In this document: positions 8,839-17,865 of the stretch, one piece after another
Numbering within the stretch: position 1 is the stretch's first letter
How the letters are laid out: every line of letters starts with the position of its first letter
From: Microvirga ossetica
Lineage (GTDB): Bacteria > Pseudomonadota > Alphaproteobacteria > Rhizobiales > Beijerinckiaceae
Assembly (NCBI RefSeq): GCF_002741015.1
Contig: NZ_CP016619.1
Location: forward strand, 372,001-436,000
Direction: 5' to 3'
Length of the DNA stretch: 64,000 nt
Notes under the pieces: model-generated
What the model was told of the DNA's origin: nothing
The model's input: the letters and a program-made list of their open reading frames with translations, nothing else
Databases searched by the model: none
Translations under genes and position numbers: made by a program

Positions 8839-8990
8839 GAGCTTTCCTTGCACCTCGCGCAGCATACGGGCGCAGGAGCGACCCGCTCGACCAGATCAGC
8901 GGCCCAGAGGGCGGTGATCGCCGGGACGAGATACCGCTCGTACGGTTCTGCGGCGGTGCCTTCGAGTTGCCACGGCTCATGGTGGGGCAT
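8835..8990 (-). pseudogene. N-terminal fragment of a class I SAM-dependent methyltransferase
   Basis: The 51-aa frame begins MPHHEPWQLEGTAAEPYERY and continues LVPAITALWAADLVERVAPA. This is the region that, in ubiquinone/phospholipid-type methyltransferases, directly precedes the SAM-binding loop (usually VLDVACGTG). Here the sequence diverts just before that loop and stops at TGA within ATGA, which overlaps the start of the ABC binding-protein gene. It cannot bind SAM as it stands. Confidence 0.6.
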
Positions 8991-9082
8991 GTGATGATCT
9001 GCCGGTTGTCGGGCTTGGCTGTGGTGATCCTACTCCCGATCCGAGTTCCTGTCGCGCGAGAGCCGTCTCGGCGCAATCCAGA

Positions 9083-10555
9083 AATGGCACTTAGCGTGCA
9101 AAGTTGACATGACACCCTGGGTCTAAAACCGGTTGGGGAGGGCGCCCCGGCGGAGCTGGTCGGGGTTGCTCCGCCGGGGCGCCTTACGGTGTCTTGAACA
9201 TGTGACGCTCGCCCTGCCCCCGCCGGCGCGGCGCCTTGGCCGAGCGCTGCTCGTCCCGCTCCTGCTGACGCTGCGCCACATAGGCCAGCACCTCACTCAG
9301 GCGCTTGTTCTCGACAATCGCCGCATGCGTCACCCGCCGCAGCTTGTCATAGGTGCGGTATGGCAGGTCGACCCCGTTGTGCCGGATCGCCAGCCGTCCG
9401 TCCGGATAGTCGATCACCGTCACACGCTGGCGGGCGAGAGGGCGCGTCAGCTCAGTGGGCTCGAGCAGGAACAGCACCTTGTCGTACTGGAGCGTCAGAT
9501 TGCGGGTGACGGTGCGCTCCTCTTTCCAGGCGAAGATATCCTCCAGCACCATGTCCTGCGGCACCGGACGGTGCGCATCCGAGGGGCTGATGGGCTCCTT
9601 GGCGAAACGCCGGTTATGATCGGCCAGGAACCCCGGCAGGAAGGCGTTTGCTGCCTCGATCGTCGATATGCCGGCAAGCCGCATCTCCTTGACCAGGCGA
9701 TCCTGCAAGGTGCCGAACGAGCGCTCGACGCGGCCCTTGGCAGCCGGTGTGTTGGCGCAGAGGATGTCGATGTTGAGTTCATGCAGGGCGCGTCCGAACT
9801 GGGTCATGCCGTCGCCGCTTTCAGCCTCTGTGTTGCTGACCCGGAAGATGGCGTGCTTGTCCGAGTAGAAGGCGATCGGACGGCCATGGGCTGCGACGTA
9901 TCGATGGGTCTCACGCAGATAATCGAAGGTGGACTCCGAGGGCACGAAAGCCGCATGCACCAGCTGGCTGGTGGCATCATCGATATAGGCCAGCAAGGTG
10001 CATTGCGGGCCGCGGTTCTCGAACCACCAGTGCTTGGAGCCGTCGATCTGGATCAGTTCGCCCATGCGCTCCCGGCGATTGCGTGGTTGGTGCACGGAAG
10101 GAAGCCGTCGGCGGCGATCCAGCCACAGACCTTCCTCGATCATCCATTTGCGGACCGTCTCTCGGGACACGGGACAACCATGGGTCTCCCGCAGCTTCTC
10201 AGTAGCCAGCGTCGGACCGAAGTCTGGATAGCGCTCCTTGATGATCGTCATGACCAAGTCGCGGACTGACGCGGGAAGCCGGTTGTTGCCGGGCTGGCCG
10301 CGCCGCTTCGACACGAGGCAGACAGCTCCATGCTGCCGGAAGCCCTTCAACAGCCGGAAGACCTGTCGGCGTTTGAGCCGGAGCAGGCCGCAAGCGTCCC
10401 GAACGGTCACCCGACGGGCTTCTAAATCCATCAGCACATCCAGCCGGGAAAACTCCTTGGCGCTCATCGACACCACCGTCATACGGCACGTCCTCCTGCA
10501 GCCCCGAAAAGCAGGAGAGTGCCATTTGAACTTTGCAGAGGGGTGTCATCTCTAT
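9083..10555 (-). mobile_element. ISNCY/IS1202-like insertion sequence, copy 1 (ends approximate)
   Basis: One transposase gene (9184-10482) is flanked by terminal-type motifs: ATGACACCC at 9109 and its complement GGGTGTCAT at 10541-10549, with AAATGGCAC and GCAAAGTT motifs repeated near both ends. The exact outer boundary and any target duplication could not be settled by eye. Confidence 0.65.
9184..10482 (-). CDS. ISNCY-family transposase
   Basis: The product is 432 aa. The N-terminal ~120 residues contain tandem helix-turn-helix segments (VRDACGLLRLKRRQVFRLLK). The DDE integrase core follows: IQIDGSKHWWFENRGP, YSDKHAIF and KGRVERSFGTLQDR supply the catalytic Asp, Asp and Glu. The C-terminus is a basic tail (APRRRGQGERHMFK). 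The length and all catalytic residues are intact, so it could be active. It is homologous to the neighbouring transposase at 10643-11938 along its whole length but clearly diverged, so the two are separate arrivals and not a recent duplication. Confidence 0.9.
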   Translation of the reverse strand: MTVVSMSAKEFSRLDVLMDLEARRVTVRDACGLLRLKRRQVFRLLKGFRQHGAVCLVSKRRGQPGNNRLPASVRDLVMTIIKERYPDFGPTLATEKLRETHGCPVSRETVRKWMIEEGLWLDRRRRLPSVHQPRNRRERMGELIQIDGSKHWWFENRGPQCTLLAYIDDATSQLVHAAFVPSESTFDYLRETHRYVAAHGRPIAFYSDKHAIFRVSNTEAESGDGMTQFGRALHELNIDILCANTPAAKGRVERSFGTLQDRLVKEMRLAGISTIEAANAFLPGFLADHNRRFAKEPISPSDAHRPVPQDMVLEDIFAWKEERTVTRNLTLQYDKVLFLLEPTELTRPLARQRVTVIDYPDGRLAIRHNGVDLPYRTYDKLRRVTHAAIVENKRLSEVLAYVAQRQQERDEQRSAKAPRRRGQGERHMFKTP

Positions 10556-10607
10556 ATTGCGTCTACAGTGTCAGAACTCGTTAGACAAGTCTCTGATTGT
10601 CCTCATT

Positions 10608-12017
10608 AGAGATGTCACCTCCGGGGAGTGACTGCTGAGAGCTCAACCCACCTTGAACAGGCTCTTGCCTTGGCCGCGCCGCCGCGGGGCGCTGTTGCTC
10701 CGGCTCATGTCGAGCTCCTTCTGCCGCTCGGCAATGTAGGCCAGAACCGGGCCCAGCCGCTTGTTCTCGACAACTGCCGCCTGATCCACCTGCTGACGGC
10801 GGTCAAAGGGCCTGTACGGCAGCTCCAGGCCCTTGTGCTTGATGGCAAAGCGCCCATCCGGATAGTCGTAGACGGTCACCCGCTGGCGGGCGAGGGACAG
10901 CGTGATCGCGTTCGGCTCGAGAATGAACAGCACCTGGTCGTACTGCAGGGTCAGACTGCGCGAGACCGTCCGCTCCTCGCGCCAGGCGAACACGTCATCC
11001 AGCTCATCGTCTTCGCTGAGCGGGCGATGCAGGTCCTTGTCGCTGTAGGGCGCCTTGGCAAAGCGGCGGTTGAAGTCCGCCATGAATGCCGGCAGGAAGG
11101 CATTGCCCGCCTCAAGGGTCGAGATCCCAGCCAGTCGCATCTCCTTGACCAGGCGGTCCTGCAAGGTGCCGTTGGCGCGCTCGACGCGGCCTTTGGCTTG
11201 GGGCGAGTTGGCGCAGATGATGTCGATGTTGAGCTGATGCAGCGCCCGCCCGAACTGGGTCATGCCGTCACCGCCCACCGCTCCTTTGCCGTTGACGCGG
11301 AAGACGGCATGCTTGTCGGAGTAGAACGCCACCGGCTTGCCGTAGGCCTCCAGGTACTCCCGGGTCGATCGGAAATAATCAAAGGTCGACTCGGTCTCGA
11401 CGAACTTCAGGTGCATCAGCCGGCTGGTGGCATCGTCAATGTAGACCAGAAGCGTGCAGGGTGGGCCGCGATCCTCGAACCAGTAGTGCTCGGAGCCGTC
11501 GATCTGGACGAGTTCGCCGACGCAGTCGCGCCGATAGCGCGGCTGGTGCACCCCTTTGAGCTTCTGCCGGCGCTCCTGCCAGAGACCCGCCGCGATCATC
11601 CAGCGCCGGATCGTCTCGACACCCAGATCGATGCCGTGCCGCTCGGCGAGCTTCTCGCAGGCGAGCGTCGGGCCGAAATCGGCATAGTTGGCTGTGATCA
11701 GCGCCAGCACCTCGGTCCGCAGCGCCGCCGGGTAGGAGCGGTTGCTGGGCTTGCCGCGCCGGCGCGACACCAAGGCCGTGGGACCACCGGTCTGATAGGC
11801 CTTGAGTAATCGGAACACTTGGCGCCGTGTGATCCGCAGCAGTTGGGCAGCTTCGCGCACCGTAATTCGCTCCGCCACGACGTCCCGCAGAATGTGAACC
11901 CGATCGATCTCCGGCCGGCTCATCCCGATCACCGTCATCAGACCCAATCTCCCCAGCACCATCACCCAGGGAGAGTGACATTTGTAACGGGGAGAGGAGT
12001 GACCTTTCTAACGGGGT
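10608..12017 (-). mobile_element. ISNCY/IS1202-like insertion sequence, copy 2 (ends approximate)
   Basis: Transposase gene 10643-11938 is flanked by GATGTCACCTCC (left, near 10610) and by two tandem copies of a motif of the form AGTGAC-NTTTNTAACGGGG on the right (11975-12017). Such repeated subterminal motifs are probable transposase-binding sites. Ends are approximate. Confidence 0.6.
10643..11938 (-). CDS. ISNCY-family transposase
   Basis: The product is 431 aa from the ATG at 11938, which begins MTVIGMSRPEIDRVH and matches the start of the neighbouring copy; an in-frame ATG at 11965 would add nine residues. It has the HTH region (VREAAQLLRITRRQVFRLLK) and an intact DDE core: LVQIDGSEHYWFEDRGP, YSDKHAVF and KGRVERANGTLQDR. 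The basic C-terminus ends GQGKSLFKVG. Sequence, length and catalytic residues argue for a functional enzyme. It sits about 160 bp from the other ISNCY-like gene in the same orientation. Confidence 0.9.
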   Translation of the reverse strand: MTVIGMSRPEIDRVHILRDVVAERITVREAAQLLRITRRQVFRLLKAYQTGGPTALVSRRRGKPSNRSYPAALRTEVLALITANYADFGPTLACEKLAERHGIDLGVETIRRWMIAAGLWQERRQKLKGVHQPRYRRDCVGELVQIDGSEHYWFEDRGPPCTLLVYIDDATSRLMHLKFVETESTFDYFRSTREYLEAYGKPVAFYSDKHAVFRVNGKGAVGGDGMTQFGRALHQLNIDIICANSPQAKGRVERANGTLQDRLVKEMRLAGISTLEAGNAFLPAFMADFNRRFAKAPYSDKDLHRPLSEDDELDDVFAWREERTVSRSLTLQYDQVLFILEPNAITLSLARQRVTVYDYPDGRFAIKHKGLELPYRPFDRRQQVDQAAVVENKRLGPVLAYIAERQKELDMSRSNSAPRRRGQGKSLFKVG

Positions 12018-12023
12018 TCTACA

Positions 12024-12056
12024 CGTGAATTTCCGAGAAGGCCGTTTATGGAATGG
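12024..12056 (+). repeat. Short dispersed motif, copy 3
   Basis: Contains GAAGGCCGTTTATGGAATGG preceded by GTGAATTTCC. It lies immediately outside the right end of the second ISNCY-like element. The partner copy at 7466 lies on the other side of the ABC/IS block. Confidence 0.5.
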
Positions 12057-12154
12057 CACTGCGCGCGTTTCCTACGCAATCGTGCGGCGTAGAACTGCCC
12101 TGGCTCGGCTGTGACCCGTTGCACACCAGTAGCTAAGCCAGGGCTGCAGTCTGG

Positions 12155-12592
12155 TTAGGCGGGGATCAAAATGGCAATCCGATGGATTCCGACCCCATTA
12201 CCGATGTTAGTGGCATGATCGGTCCTGCCTTTCCCGCACGTGTAGAAGTCACCTTCTTTCACGGTGTAGGGTTCCTTCCCCATCTTCTTGATGCTGAACT
12301 CGCCTGCAAGAATATAGCACATCATATCCATGTCCATCATCGCCTCCGTGGGATCGGCGGCTCCAGGCTGGAAAATAATGTCGATGATTTTTAAGCTCTT
12401 GTAGGCGGCCATCTCAGAGGGTGCTGTGCCGACTTCCACCAACCGACGCCCTGGGCTGAGCTCCTTGCCATCGTTGGGACCATAAGCTGGGACCCCCGCA
12501 GCGCCTGCGGGGGTTACGAAAGCGAATAGGGGAGCGGCGGCTGTTGTCAAACCAAGTGCTACTGCCGATCTGCGGCTCATGAGCTCTGTCAT
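12155..12592 (-). CDS. Exported cupin-domain protein with twin-arginine-type signal
   Basis: The product is 145 aa. The N-terminus MTELMSRRSAVALGLTTAAA with a hydrophobic core ending PAGAAG resembles a Tat or Sec signal, so it is expected in the periplasm. The rest is a small single-domain cupin barrel (IIDIIFQPGAAD, then MCYILAGEFSIKK and GDFYTCGKGRTDHATN). Several His/Cys/Asp residues could bind a metal, but the substrate is unknown. The first ATG is preceded by a strong AGGAGG, so I keep the full-length start. It stands alone between mobile-element debris and a small membrane protein. Confidence 0.82.
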   Translation of the reverse strand: MTELMSRRSAVALGLTTAAAPLFAFVTPAGAAGVPAYGPNDGKELSPGRRLVEVGTAPSEMAAYKSLKIIDIIFQPGAADPTEAMMDMDMMCYILAGEFSIKKMGKEPYTVKEGDFYTCGKGRTDHATNIGNGVGIHRIAILIPA

Positions 12593-12948
12593 GATTTCCT
12601 CCTACAGCTCGTGTGCGAAATCCACACCAGAGGAGTCGAAACCCCGCCTACCAGAATGTCAAATTCTTTGATGCAACAATAGATCGGCTGGATAGCGTTT
12701 GGTATCCTGCTCATGGCAAGCGCAGCCAATATCAGCCTCGTGCGCGTGAGAAGATTATCCGCGAATTGCGCGTCAGGTCATTTTGCGCGTAAGCCGCAGT
12801 ATGGAACGCGATTTGAAGGTTTCGGGAAGTCTTCGGGCGGGTTTTGCGGGCGCGCCGTCGCCTATTCAGTAAAAACGGCCTCGAAGGCGGACCCGGCGCG
12901 GGGGCAATTACTTGCGAGACCTGCCAGCGCTCACTAAGCTTGGCAATC
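12593..12948. other. Intergenic stretch, nothing identified
   Basis: About 355 bp between the divergent cupin and small membrane-protein genes. The promoter regions of both must lie here, but no palindrome, terminator or gene fragment stood out. Confidence 0.4.
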
Positions 12949-13176
12949 ATGAGCCACGTCCCGTTCATTCGTTTTTTCCGGGCCCGCGATCCCGATTACG
13001 AGGCCCGCCGCTTGAAGCGGCGGTTTGCGGCGATATGGCATGAATACGAGCGGGCAATGAGACGCCGCCGGGGCATGAGCCAGGGCGGATTTGTCGTCGC
13101 TGTTGCTCTGATCGCCTTCGGGTCTTTTGTCGCCTGTGCGGGGCTTCTGCTCGCATTTCCGGGGCTGCTTCGCTGA
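12949..13176 (+). CDS. Small membrane protein (75 aa)
   Basis: The product begins MSHVPFIRFFRARDPDYEAR with a very basic cytoplasmic segment (RRLKRRF, then RAMRRRRGMS) and ends in one hydrophobic helix (FVVAVALIAFGSFVACAGLL). The frame is clean, and the positive-inside pattern supports a real tail-anchored protein. No family recognised. It is followed 18 bp later by a TPR-like fragment in the same direction. Confidence 0.55.
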   Translation: MSHVPFIRFFRARDPDYEARRLKRRFAAIWHEYERAMRRRRGMSQGGFVVAVALIAFGSFVACAGLLLAFPGLLR

Positions 13177-13194
13177 TGAAAAAAGGTCCTTGGG

Positions 13195-13530
13195 GTGAAT
13201 GCGGGGCGATATGACGATGCGTTGCACATGATCGAGCGGCGGACGCCGGATCAGTGGAGTCGCGGCTTTGCGGTGCGGCGGGCTGCGGTGTTCGCTGCCC
13301 TCGGACGGATGGACGAAGCGAAAGCTGCCGTCGCGGAGACGCTCAAGCGCTTTCCGGGCATCACGATCCAGGGCTATGTCAGCACGCCGGACTGGAGCGA
13401 AGCCAAGCGCCAGCGCCTCATCGAGACGATGCGCACGGCCGGCTTTCCTGCATGCGCGCCGCCCGAGGGGATTGCGACGATTGCCAAGCGCATCATTCTG
13501 CCCGAATGCCCGCAACCAACGGCGAATTAG
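13195..13530 (+). pseudogene. C-terminal fragment of a TPR-type protein (cyclase-associated type)
   Basis: From a GTG at 13195 the frame encodes 111 aa with one clear TPR unit (RRAAVFAALGRMDEAKAAVA ETLKRFPGIT) and then the tail WSEAKRQRLIETMRTAGFP. This is the usual ending of alphaproteobacterial adenylate/guanylate cyclase-TPR proteins or similar long TPR proteins. The rest of such a protein (hundreds of residues) is missing upstream, so I read it as a 3' remnant. An independent short TPR protein is possible but less likely. Confidence 0.6.
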
Positions 13531-13608
13531 CACCCCTCGTGCCAACCTTCACATCCGGCTCCCCGGATGTGGTGACGCGACGTGATGGGATCGCGTGGCC
13601 GCCCCCGA

Positions 13609-13899
13609 CTACTTCAATTGAAGAATGACCGGACCTTCCGACACTTTCGGCGGACTCGCGCCGATGTTTGACCCATTCTGTCCGATCCAGTCCTTCGCTC
13701 TTTGCACACTCTCATCCGTGCCCGCCTTGTCCTGACAGACCGTGACGGAGACGCCGCCATCGCCGGTGCGGATCAGGGAGTAACCGACAAATCCCTTGAC
13801 CGATCGTATCAGGCTCTCGACATCGGACTTACGCGTCTCCAGCAGATCGAAGAGTTCCTTGGCGCCTTCACCGGAATAGGTTCTGATCACGGCGTGCAT
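13609..13899 (-). CDS. Small ABM-like (dimeric alpha/beta barrel) protein
   Basis: The product is 96 aa: MHAVIRTYSGEGAKELFDLL, then SLIRSVKGFVGYSLIRTGDG and GVSVTVCQDKAGTDESVQRA. The beta-alpha-beta pattern and the phrase FVGYSLIRTGDGG fit the antibiotic-biosynthesis-monooxygenase-like/stress-response barrel superfamily. Many such proteins are uncharacterised, so function is open. It is convergent with the TPR fragment and alone in its transcription unit. Confidence 0.75.
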   Translation of the reverse strand: MHAVIRTYSGEGAKELFDLLETRKSDVESLIRSVKGFVGYSLIRTGDGGVSVTVCQDKAGTDESVQRAKDWIGQNGSNIGASPPKVSEGPVILQLK

Positions 13900-14152
13900 G
13901 GCTCGGTCCTCCGTTAAGCGTTTCTGCGAATGACACAGACGATTGCCCCGGATCGCGCAGGCGACTGTGCGCTTTCGGACAGGGCGCGTCTACAAGTATC
14001 GCTCATGGGCAGGGAGGGCGATGATGGCAGCGCGGCATCAGGGGCTGGTCCCAAACGAGCGCTTATCGGCACGGGACGGAAGTAAGCCAAGGGTCCGCCT
14101 AGGACAGGAACACCGGACCTCCTGGAAGGGCAGGTAATTTCTCAGCCTGACC

Positions 14153-14301
14153 GAGGGTGTGTCAAAACTCTTACATGCCCCGCCTCGACGAACTATTCGT
14201 ACAAGTTCACGCTCATGTACCGGGGATTTCCCGGTCTATAAGGGCTTGCAAGAAATTAAATTGCTCCATGGAGCGGCCCGTTCGCGTTTTGACACACTCT
14301 C
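14153..14301. mobile_element. 149-bp MITE-like element with 16-bp terminal inverted repeats
   Basis: The left end GAGGGTGTGTCAAAAC (14153-14168) and right end GTTTTGACACACTCTC (14286-14301) are inverted repeats with 15 of 16 matches. The interior has no ORF. This is the form of a non-autonomous derivative of an IS5/IS1182-type element. Its right end abuts the predicted 3' end of the group II intron. No clear target duplication is visible. Confidence 0.7.
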
Positions 14302-14307
14302 GGTAGA

Positions 14308-16285
14308 GTCGAGGTGTGGCGCGGTGGCGGTAGGATCAGCCTATCTGTTTCCGCCGCTTTCGCCGAGCGGTGCCTCACTAGCCGAGCCGTTGCTCCGTTT
14401 CCACACCCCGCTCATCGAACCGGACATGCAGATCTCCCGCATCCGGCTCTCGGACAAGACCTCACGCCTTCACCCACGGCACGTCGTGCCCAAGCCGGCT
14501 CAGGCGGACGAGCCCGAAGTGCCCGTAAAGATGCGAGAGGGGATAAGCCCCGCCCTTGCGTCGCCTGAGCTTATGCTTGGAGCGCAACCACCGGCGCAAC
14601 CGCACCGCTGTGTAGGTGTCGAGCGCCCGATACGCCGGGTTGACGGTGCCTACTGAGAAGTAGTTCGCCCACCCGCGCAGCGTGCGGTTCAACTTGCCCA
14701 CCAGCACTGTGGTCTCTTGCCATGTTCCCGCTCGGGCGGTCAGCGCGTGGATCTTCTCGACCATGCGCCGGATGCTCTTCTTCGAGGGCCGTTGCGCCAG
14801 GCGGGCCTGGCCGGTTCTCGCCGAATACATCCGTCCGAACGTGTATCCCAGGAAGTCGAACTCACCTTCCGGAACCTTGCAGATGCGTGTCTTCTCCTCG
14901 TTCACCGTCAGCTTCAGCTTGCCCATGATCTCGCGCAGCCGGTGCAAGGCCTCTTCGGCTTTGCCCTTCCTGCACAGGATCACGAGGTCATCCGCATAGG
15001 TCACGATGCGACTGCCGAGGCTGTGCTCCAGCCCGAGCTTCTTCCATCCCAGCACAAACCGGCGCATGTACAGATTGGCCAGCAAGGGTGAGAGGGGTGA
15101 ACCCTGCGGGATGCCGCGCCGTTGATCGCGCGCCTCCGTTGTCCGTGTCGTCTGTCCTCGTGTGTCGGTTTCTTCCACGGGGCAGTCCAGCCACCCTCTG
15201 ATCAGGTGCAGCACGCGCCGATCAACGATGCGGCGCGCCACTGACGTCATCAGCTCGGCATGGGGAATGCTCCCGAAGTAGTCCGCGAGGTCGGCGTCCA
15301 CGACGTCCGGATGGCCTCGGAACAGCAGCTCTTCCACCTCGATCACCGCCTGCTGGGCATTGCGCCCAGTCCGGTAGGCGTAGAGTTCTGGTGGAAGGTC
15401 GGCCTCGAAGATCGGGTCCAGCACCAGCATCGCTGCTGTCATGCAGACCCGATCCCGCACGGTCGAGATGCCCAGCGGCCTGAGTTTGCCGTTGGCCTTC
15501 GGGATGAACACGCGTCTGATCGGGTCCGGTCGGTAAGTCTCCTGCCTGAGCGCAAGCGCCAGTTCACCCAGCCACCGCTCGACCCCATACGCCTCGATGT
15601 CCGCAAAGTCCTGACCGTCGCCACCCGGTGCGCCCTTATTGGAGCGGCACTGGGCATAGGCATGCGCCAGAATGTCCTCGCGGCTGATCTTGTCGTACAG
15701 GGCGTAGAAGCGATAACCGGCTTCTGCCTTCGCTTTCGCGTGCAACGCCGTCTGCAGTTTCTGAACACTCTTCGGAGTTGATAGGTTGCCCAATCTCCAG
15801 ATCCCTCACCACGTCGTGCGTCTGTCTTGAACTGAGGTCCCTTTCCTCGACCAGCGTTGACTGGCTTCAGCGGTACTACGGACCTCTCCGCCACCCCAGG
15901 GCGCCCGGCCTGTCCCTCGCGGGCCTCCGGTTGGTCATCCCTGACCACGTCCTGGGGCTTCCCGTGTTGCGTGCGCTTTCCTTGTGTCCATGCTGCCGCC
16001 ACTACCCCGGTGCAGCGCCTGGGCGTACTCTTTGCTCATTCACCCAGCCGTATCAGCCTTCCCCGAAAGGGTTGTCGGGTCGGCCTGCACATCGTCCTTT
16101 TCGAGGCTTGCTCAGCGTTCACTCACGTTGCGGCCTGCACACTCGCGCGGTCACCAATTCGTGACCCGCTATCCGAAGGCTTCAGCCATTTCGTTACCTC
16201 CATGACTGCTCCGGTTGCTTCCGGCTGGAGCGGTGGCCGGGTGGGACTTGCACCCACTGGAAAGCGCCGCCTTGTCACGGCGCAC
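14308..16285 (-). mobile_element. Group II intron with reverse transcriptase/maturase
   Basis: On the reverse strand the ribozyme starts with GTGCGCC at 16285 and runs about 1.98 kb. Domain V is recognisable downstream of the protein gene: a 34-nt stem starting AGAGCCGGATGCGGGAG and ending TGTCCGGTTC (about 14422-14458). A domain VI-like stem (GGTGTGG pairing with CCACACC) puts the 3' end near 14308. The 5' exon side carries a short hairpin (AGACCT-CGGA-AGGTCT, about 16296-16311). Both ends are inferred from motifs, so may be off by a few bases. Confidence 0.85.
14462..15793 (-). CDS. ltrA: Group II intron reverse transcriptase/maturase
   Basis: The product is 443 aa. RT blocks are in order: [45 protein letters not shown] (catalytic YADD), then FDFLGYTFG. 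The maturase X/GIIM domain follows ([20 protein letters not shown]). The C-terminus is basic and has no HNH endonuclease motif, so mobility would be endonuclease-independent. It is encoded within the intron and would help splicing and retrohoming. Frame and motifs are intact. Confidence 0.95.
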   Translation of the reverse strand: MGNLSTPKSVQKLQTALHAKAKAEAGYRFYALYDKISREDILAHAYAQCRSNKGAPGGDGQDFADIEAYGVERWLGELALALRQETYRPDPIRRVFIPKANGKLRPLGISTVRDRVCMTAAMLVLDPIFEADLPPELYAYRTGRNAQQAVIEVEELLFRGHPDVVDADLADYFGSIPHAELMTSVARRIVDRRVLHLIRGWLDCPVEETDTRGQTTRTTEARDQRRGIPQGSPLSPLLANLYMRRFVLGWKKLGLEHSLGSRIVTYADDLVILCRKGKAEEALHRLREIMGKLKLTVNEEKTRICKVPEGEFDFLGYTFGRMYSARTGQARLAQRPSKKSIRRMVEKIHALTARAGTWQETTVLVGKLNRTLRGWANYFSVGTVNPAYRALDTYTAVRLRRWLRSKHKLRRRKGGAYPLSHLYGHFGLVRLSRLGHDVPWVKA

Positions 16286-16918
16286 ACCCGTTACAGACCT
16301 TCCGAGGTCTAGATTCAGGAATGGGTCAGCTCAATCGGCAAGTCCCTGGCGCATCCTCGTCGTCCAGCCTCCACTCGGTCAGAACCACCGTCTTCTTTCC
16401 ACTACATCGGGGGATTGGACCATCGGCTTAAAAGCCATACGTCATGGAGGACCACTCTCCAGGGGGCAGACCAGTGGGCAGTCATCGGCAGATTGTAGGG
16501 GCAGGGCGATAGGCGTACTATGACCCATGAGCATGCGGCCGTGCATCCGCGTCGGCGCGATATATTCCGATCGGCGCTTGCCGGTCCTGAACAGGGACAA
16601 GCGCCCCGTTGCATCATCTCGCTGGGTGACGTCGCGGTGATATAGGACGGCCATTATGCCGAGACTGCTCTGAGAGGCATCTCCGAACCGGGCGGGCCGC
16701 ACTCTCAGCCTGGTGGCCCTCGTCCCTGATGGTCCAGGAACTCACCTTCAAGGGGGACAGGACGATACGCGTGCCCGCCTCGCCTCCGCAGAGGCTAAAG
16801 CTATGCCAGTGCAGGATCTAAATATCCGGGATCGCGCGAATGCCCGGCGGCAGCTCGCCAGGGCAGCAAGGTTCTCTCTGAGGCGGCCCCTACCGCCATC
16901 GAGAGAGCGAGCACGGCG
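16286..16918. other. Intergenic stretch upstream of the intron and methyltransferase
   Basis: About 630 bp. A leftward frame (to 16442, beginning MAVLYHRDVTQRDDATGRLS) is open for about 70 codons but shows no recognisable family, so I do not call it. The intron 5' exon occupies the first tens of bases. I see nothing else here. Confidence 0.4.
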
Positions 16919-17779
16919 TTGACCATCCGCCCGAAAACCGGCCGCTCTACTGCGGATCTGGACTGCGTCGAGCAGACCTTACTCATTCCCCTGGCCGCAC
17001 GCGTGCTCGCTCGCCGCCTTTTTCCCAACCAGGGCTTTGCTGACCCGGCTGCCGAAGCGATCGCCGCGCGCCTTGCTTGCGACCTCACCCCGTTCGAAGC
17101 CGATCGCGAGATGCTGCGGGGCTTGGTCGAGCGCAGTCTGATCTTGGATCAGCTCTTACGCGACTTCCTCAACCACCACCCTGACGCTCAAGTGCTCAGC
17201 CTCGGGTCCGGCCTATCGACCCAGTTCGAGCGCCTTGATAACGGCCAGCTCCAGTGGCTGGATGTCGATCTCCCCGCGGTCGCGGAGTTGCGACGCACCC
17301 TGTTCCCGCCCCACCCGCGCAGGCGCCTCGTGAGCGCCTCAGTCGCAGAGGCAGGCTGGACCTCCATCCTCGGAGATCTGCAAGGCCCGACTTTCGTGGT
17401 GGCCGAAGGTCTCTTGATGTATCTTGAGCGCGCGCAGGTTTTTCAGTTGGCGCGAGACCTCGCCGAGGTGCAAAATGGCGGCCCGGTGGAGTTCGCCTAC
17501 GACTACTACTGTGCCCAGATGGTGGGACAGGCGTGGCTGAACTCGTCCATGCGCCGGCTCGGGGCCGAGTTCAAATGGGGTCTGGCGGGCCCGGAGGAGC
17601 TGTCGCTCGGCGAGCCGCACTGGTGTGTAATCGACACCCACCCGGTGATGGAGCGGCTGGGTTGGCCATACGACATTCTCTGGTCGTCGTTTCGCTTCTT
17701 CACGGGCGTTCGACCCTATGGCATCGCCCATTTGAAGCTCTTGGACGACGCCCCAGGGGCATGCGGATCGAGTGTTTGA
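16919..17779 (+). CDS. Class I SAM-dependent methyltransferase (leucine carboxyl methyltransferase/TcmP-like family)
   Basis: The product is 286 aa from a TTG at 16919. Visible features are the SAM-binding loop VLSLGSGLSTQFERL, an acidic residue at the end of the next strand (WLDVDLP), the AEAGW segment, and motif VVAEGLLMYLE, all in the order typical of LCMT/TcmP-like O-methyltransferases. The substrate is probably a carboxylate or hydroxyl of a small molecule but cannot be deduced. It is convergent with phaC. The non-ATG start is uncertain; homologues often begin near LDCVEQTLLIPLAAR. Confidence 0.82.
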   Translation: MTIRPKTGRSTADLDCVEQTLLIPLAARVLARRLFPNQGFADPAAEAIAARLACDLTPFEADREMLRGLVERSLILDQLLRDFLNHHPDAQVLSLGSGLSTQFERLDNGQLQWLDVDLPAVAELRRTLFPPHPRRRLVSASVAEAGWTSILGDLQGPTFVVAEGLLMYLERAQVFQLARDLAEVQNGGPVEFAYDYYCAQMVGQAWLNSSMRRLGAEFKWGLAGPEELSLGEPHWCVIDTHPVMERLGWPYDILWSSFRFFTGVRPYGIAHLKLLDDAPGACGSSV

Positions 17780-17865
17780 AGGAAGCTGTGGCGATCGAGA
17801 CGGGCCGACAGCCGTCTGAACGACGAAGCTGATCGTATGAGTGGCAACGGCAGGTGCCTCGGTGC

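Noticed and set aside
9133..10269. Long plus-strand ORF opposite the first ISNCY-like transposase
   Set aside because: It is the antisense shadow of a clear DDE transposase. The translation is low-complexity with no domain, and the real gene has all catalytic residues.
10628..11809. Long plus-strand ORF opposite the second ISNCY-like transposase
   Set aside because: Same antisense effect in GC-rich DNA. The opposite strand carries the intact transposase.
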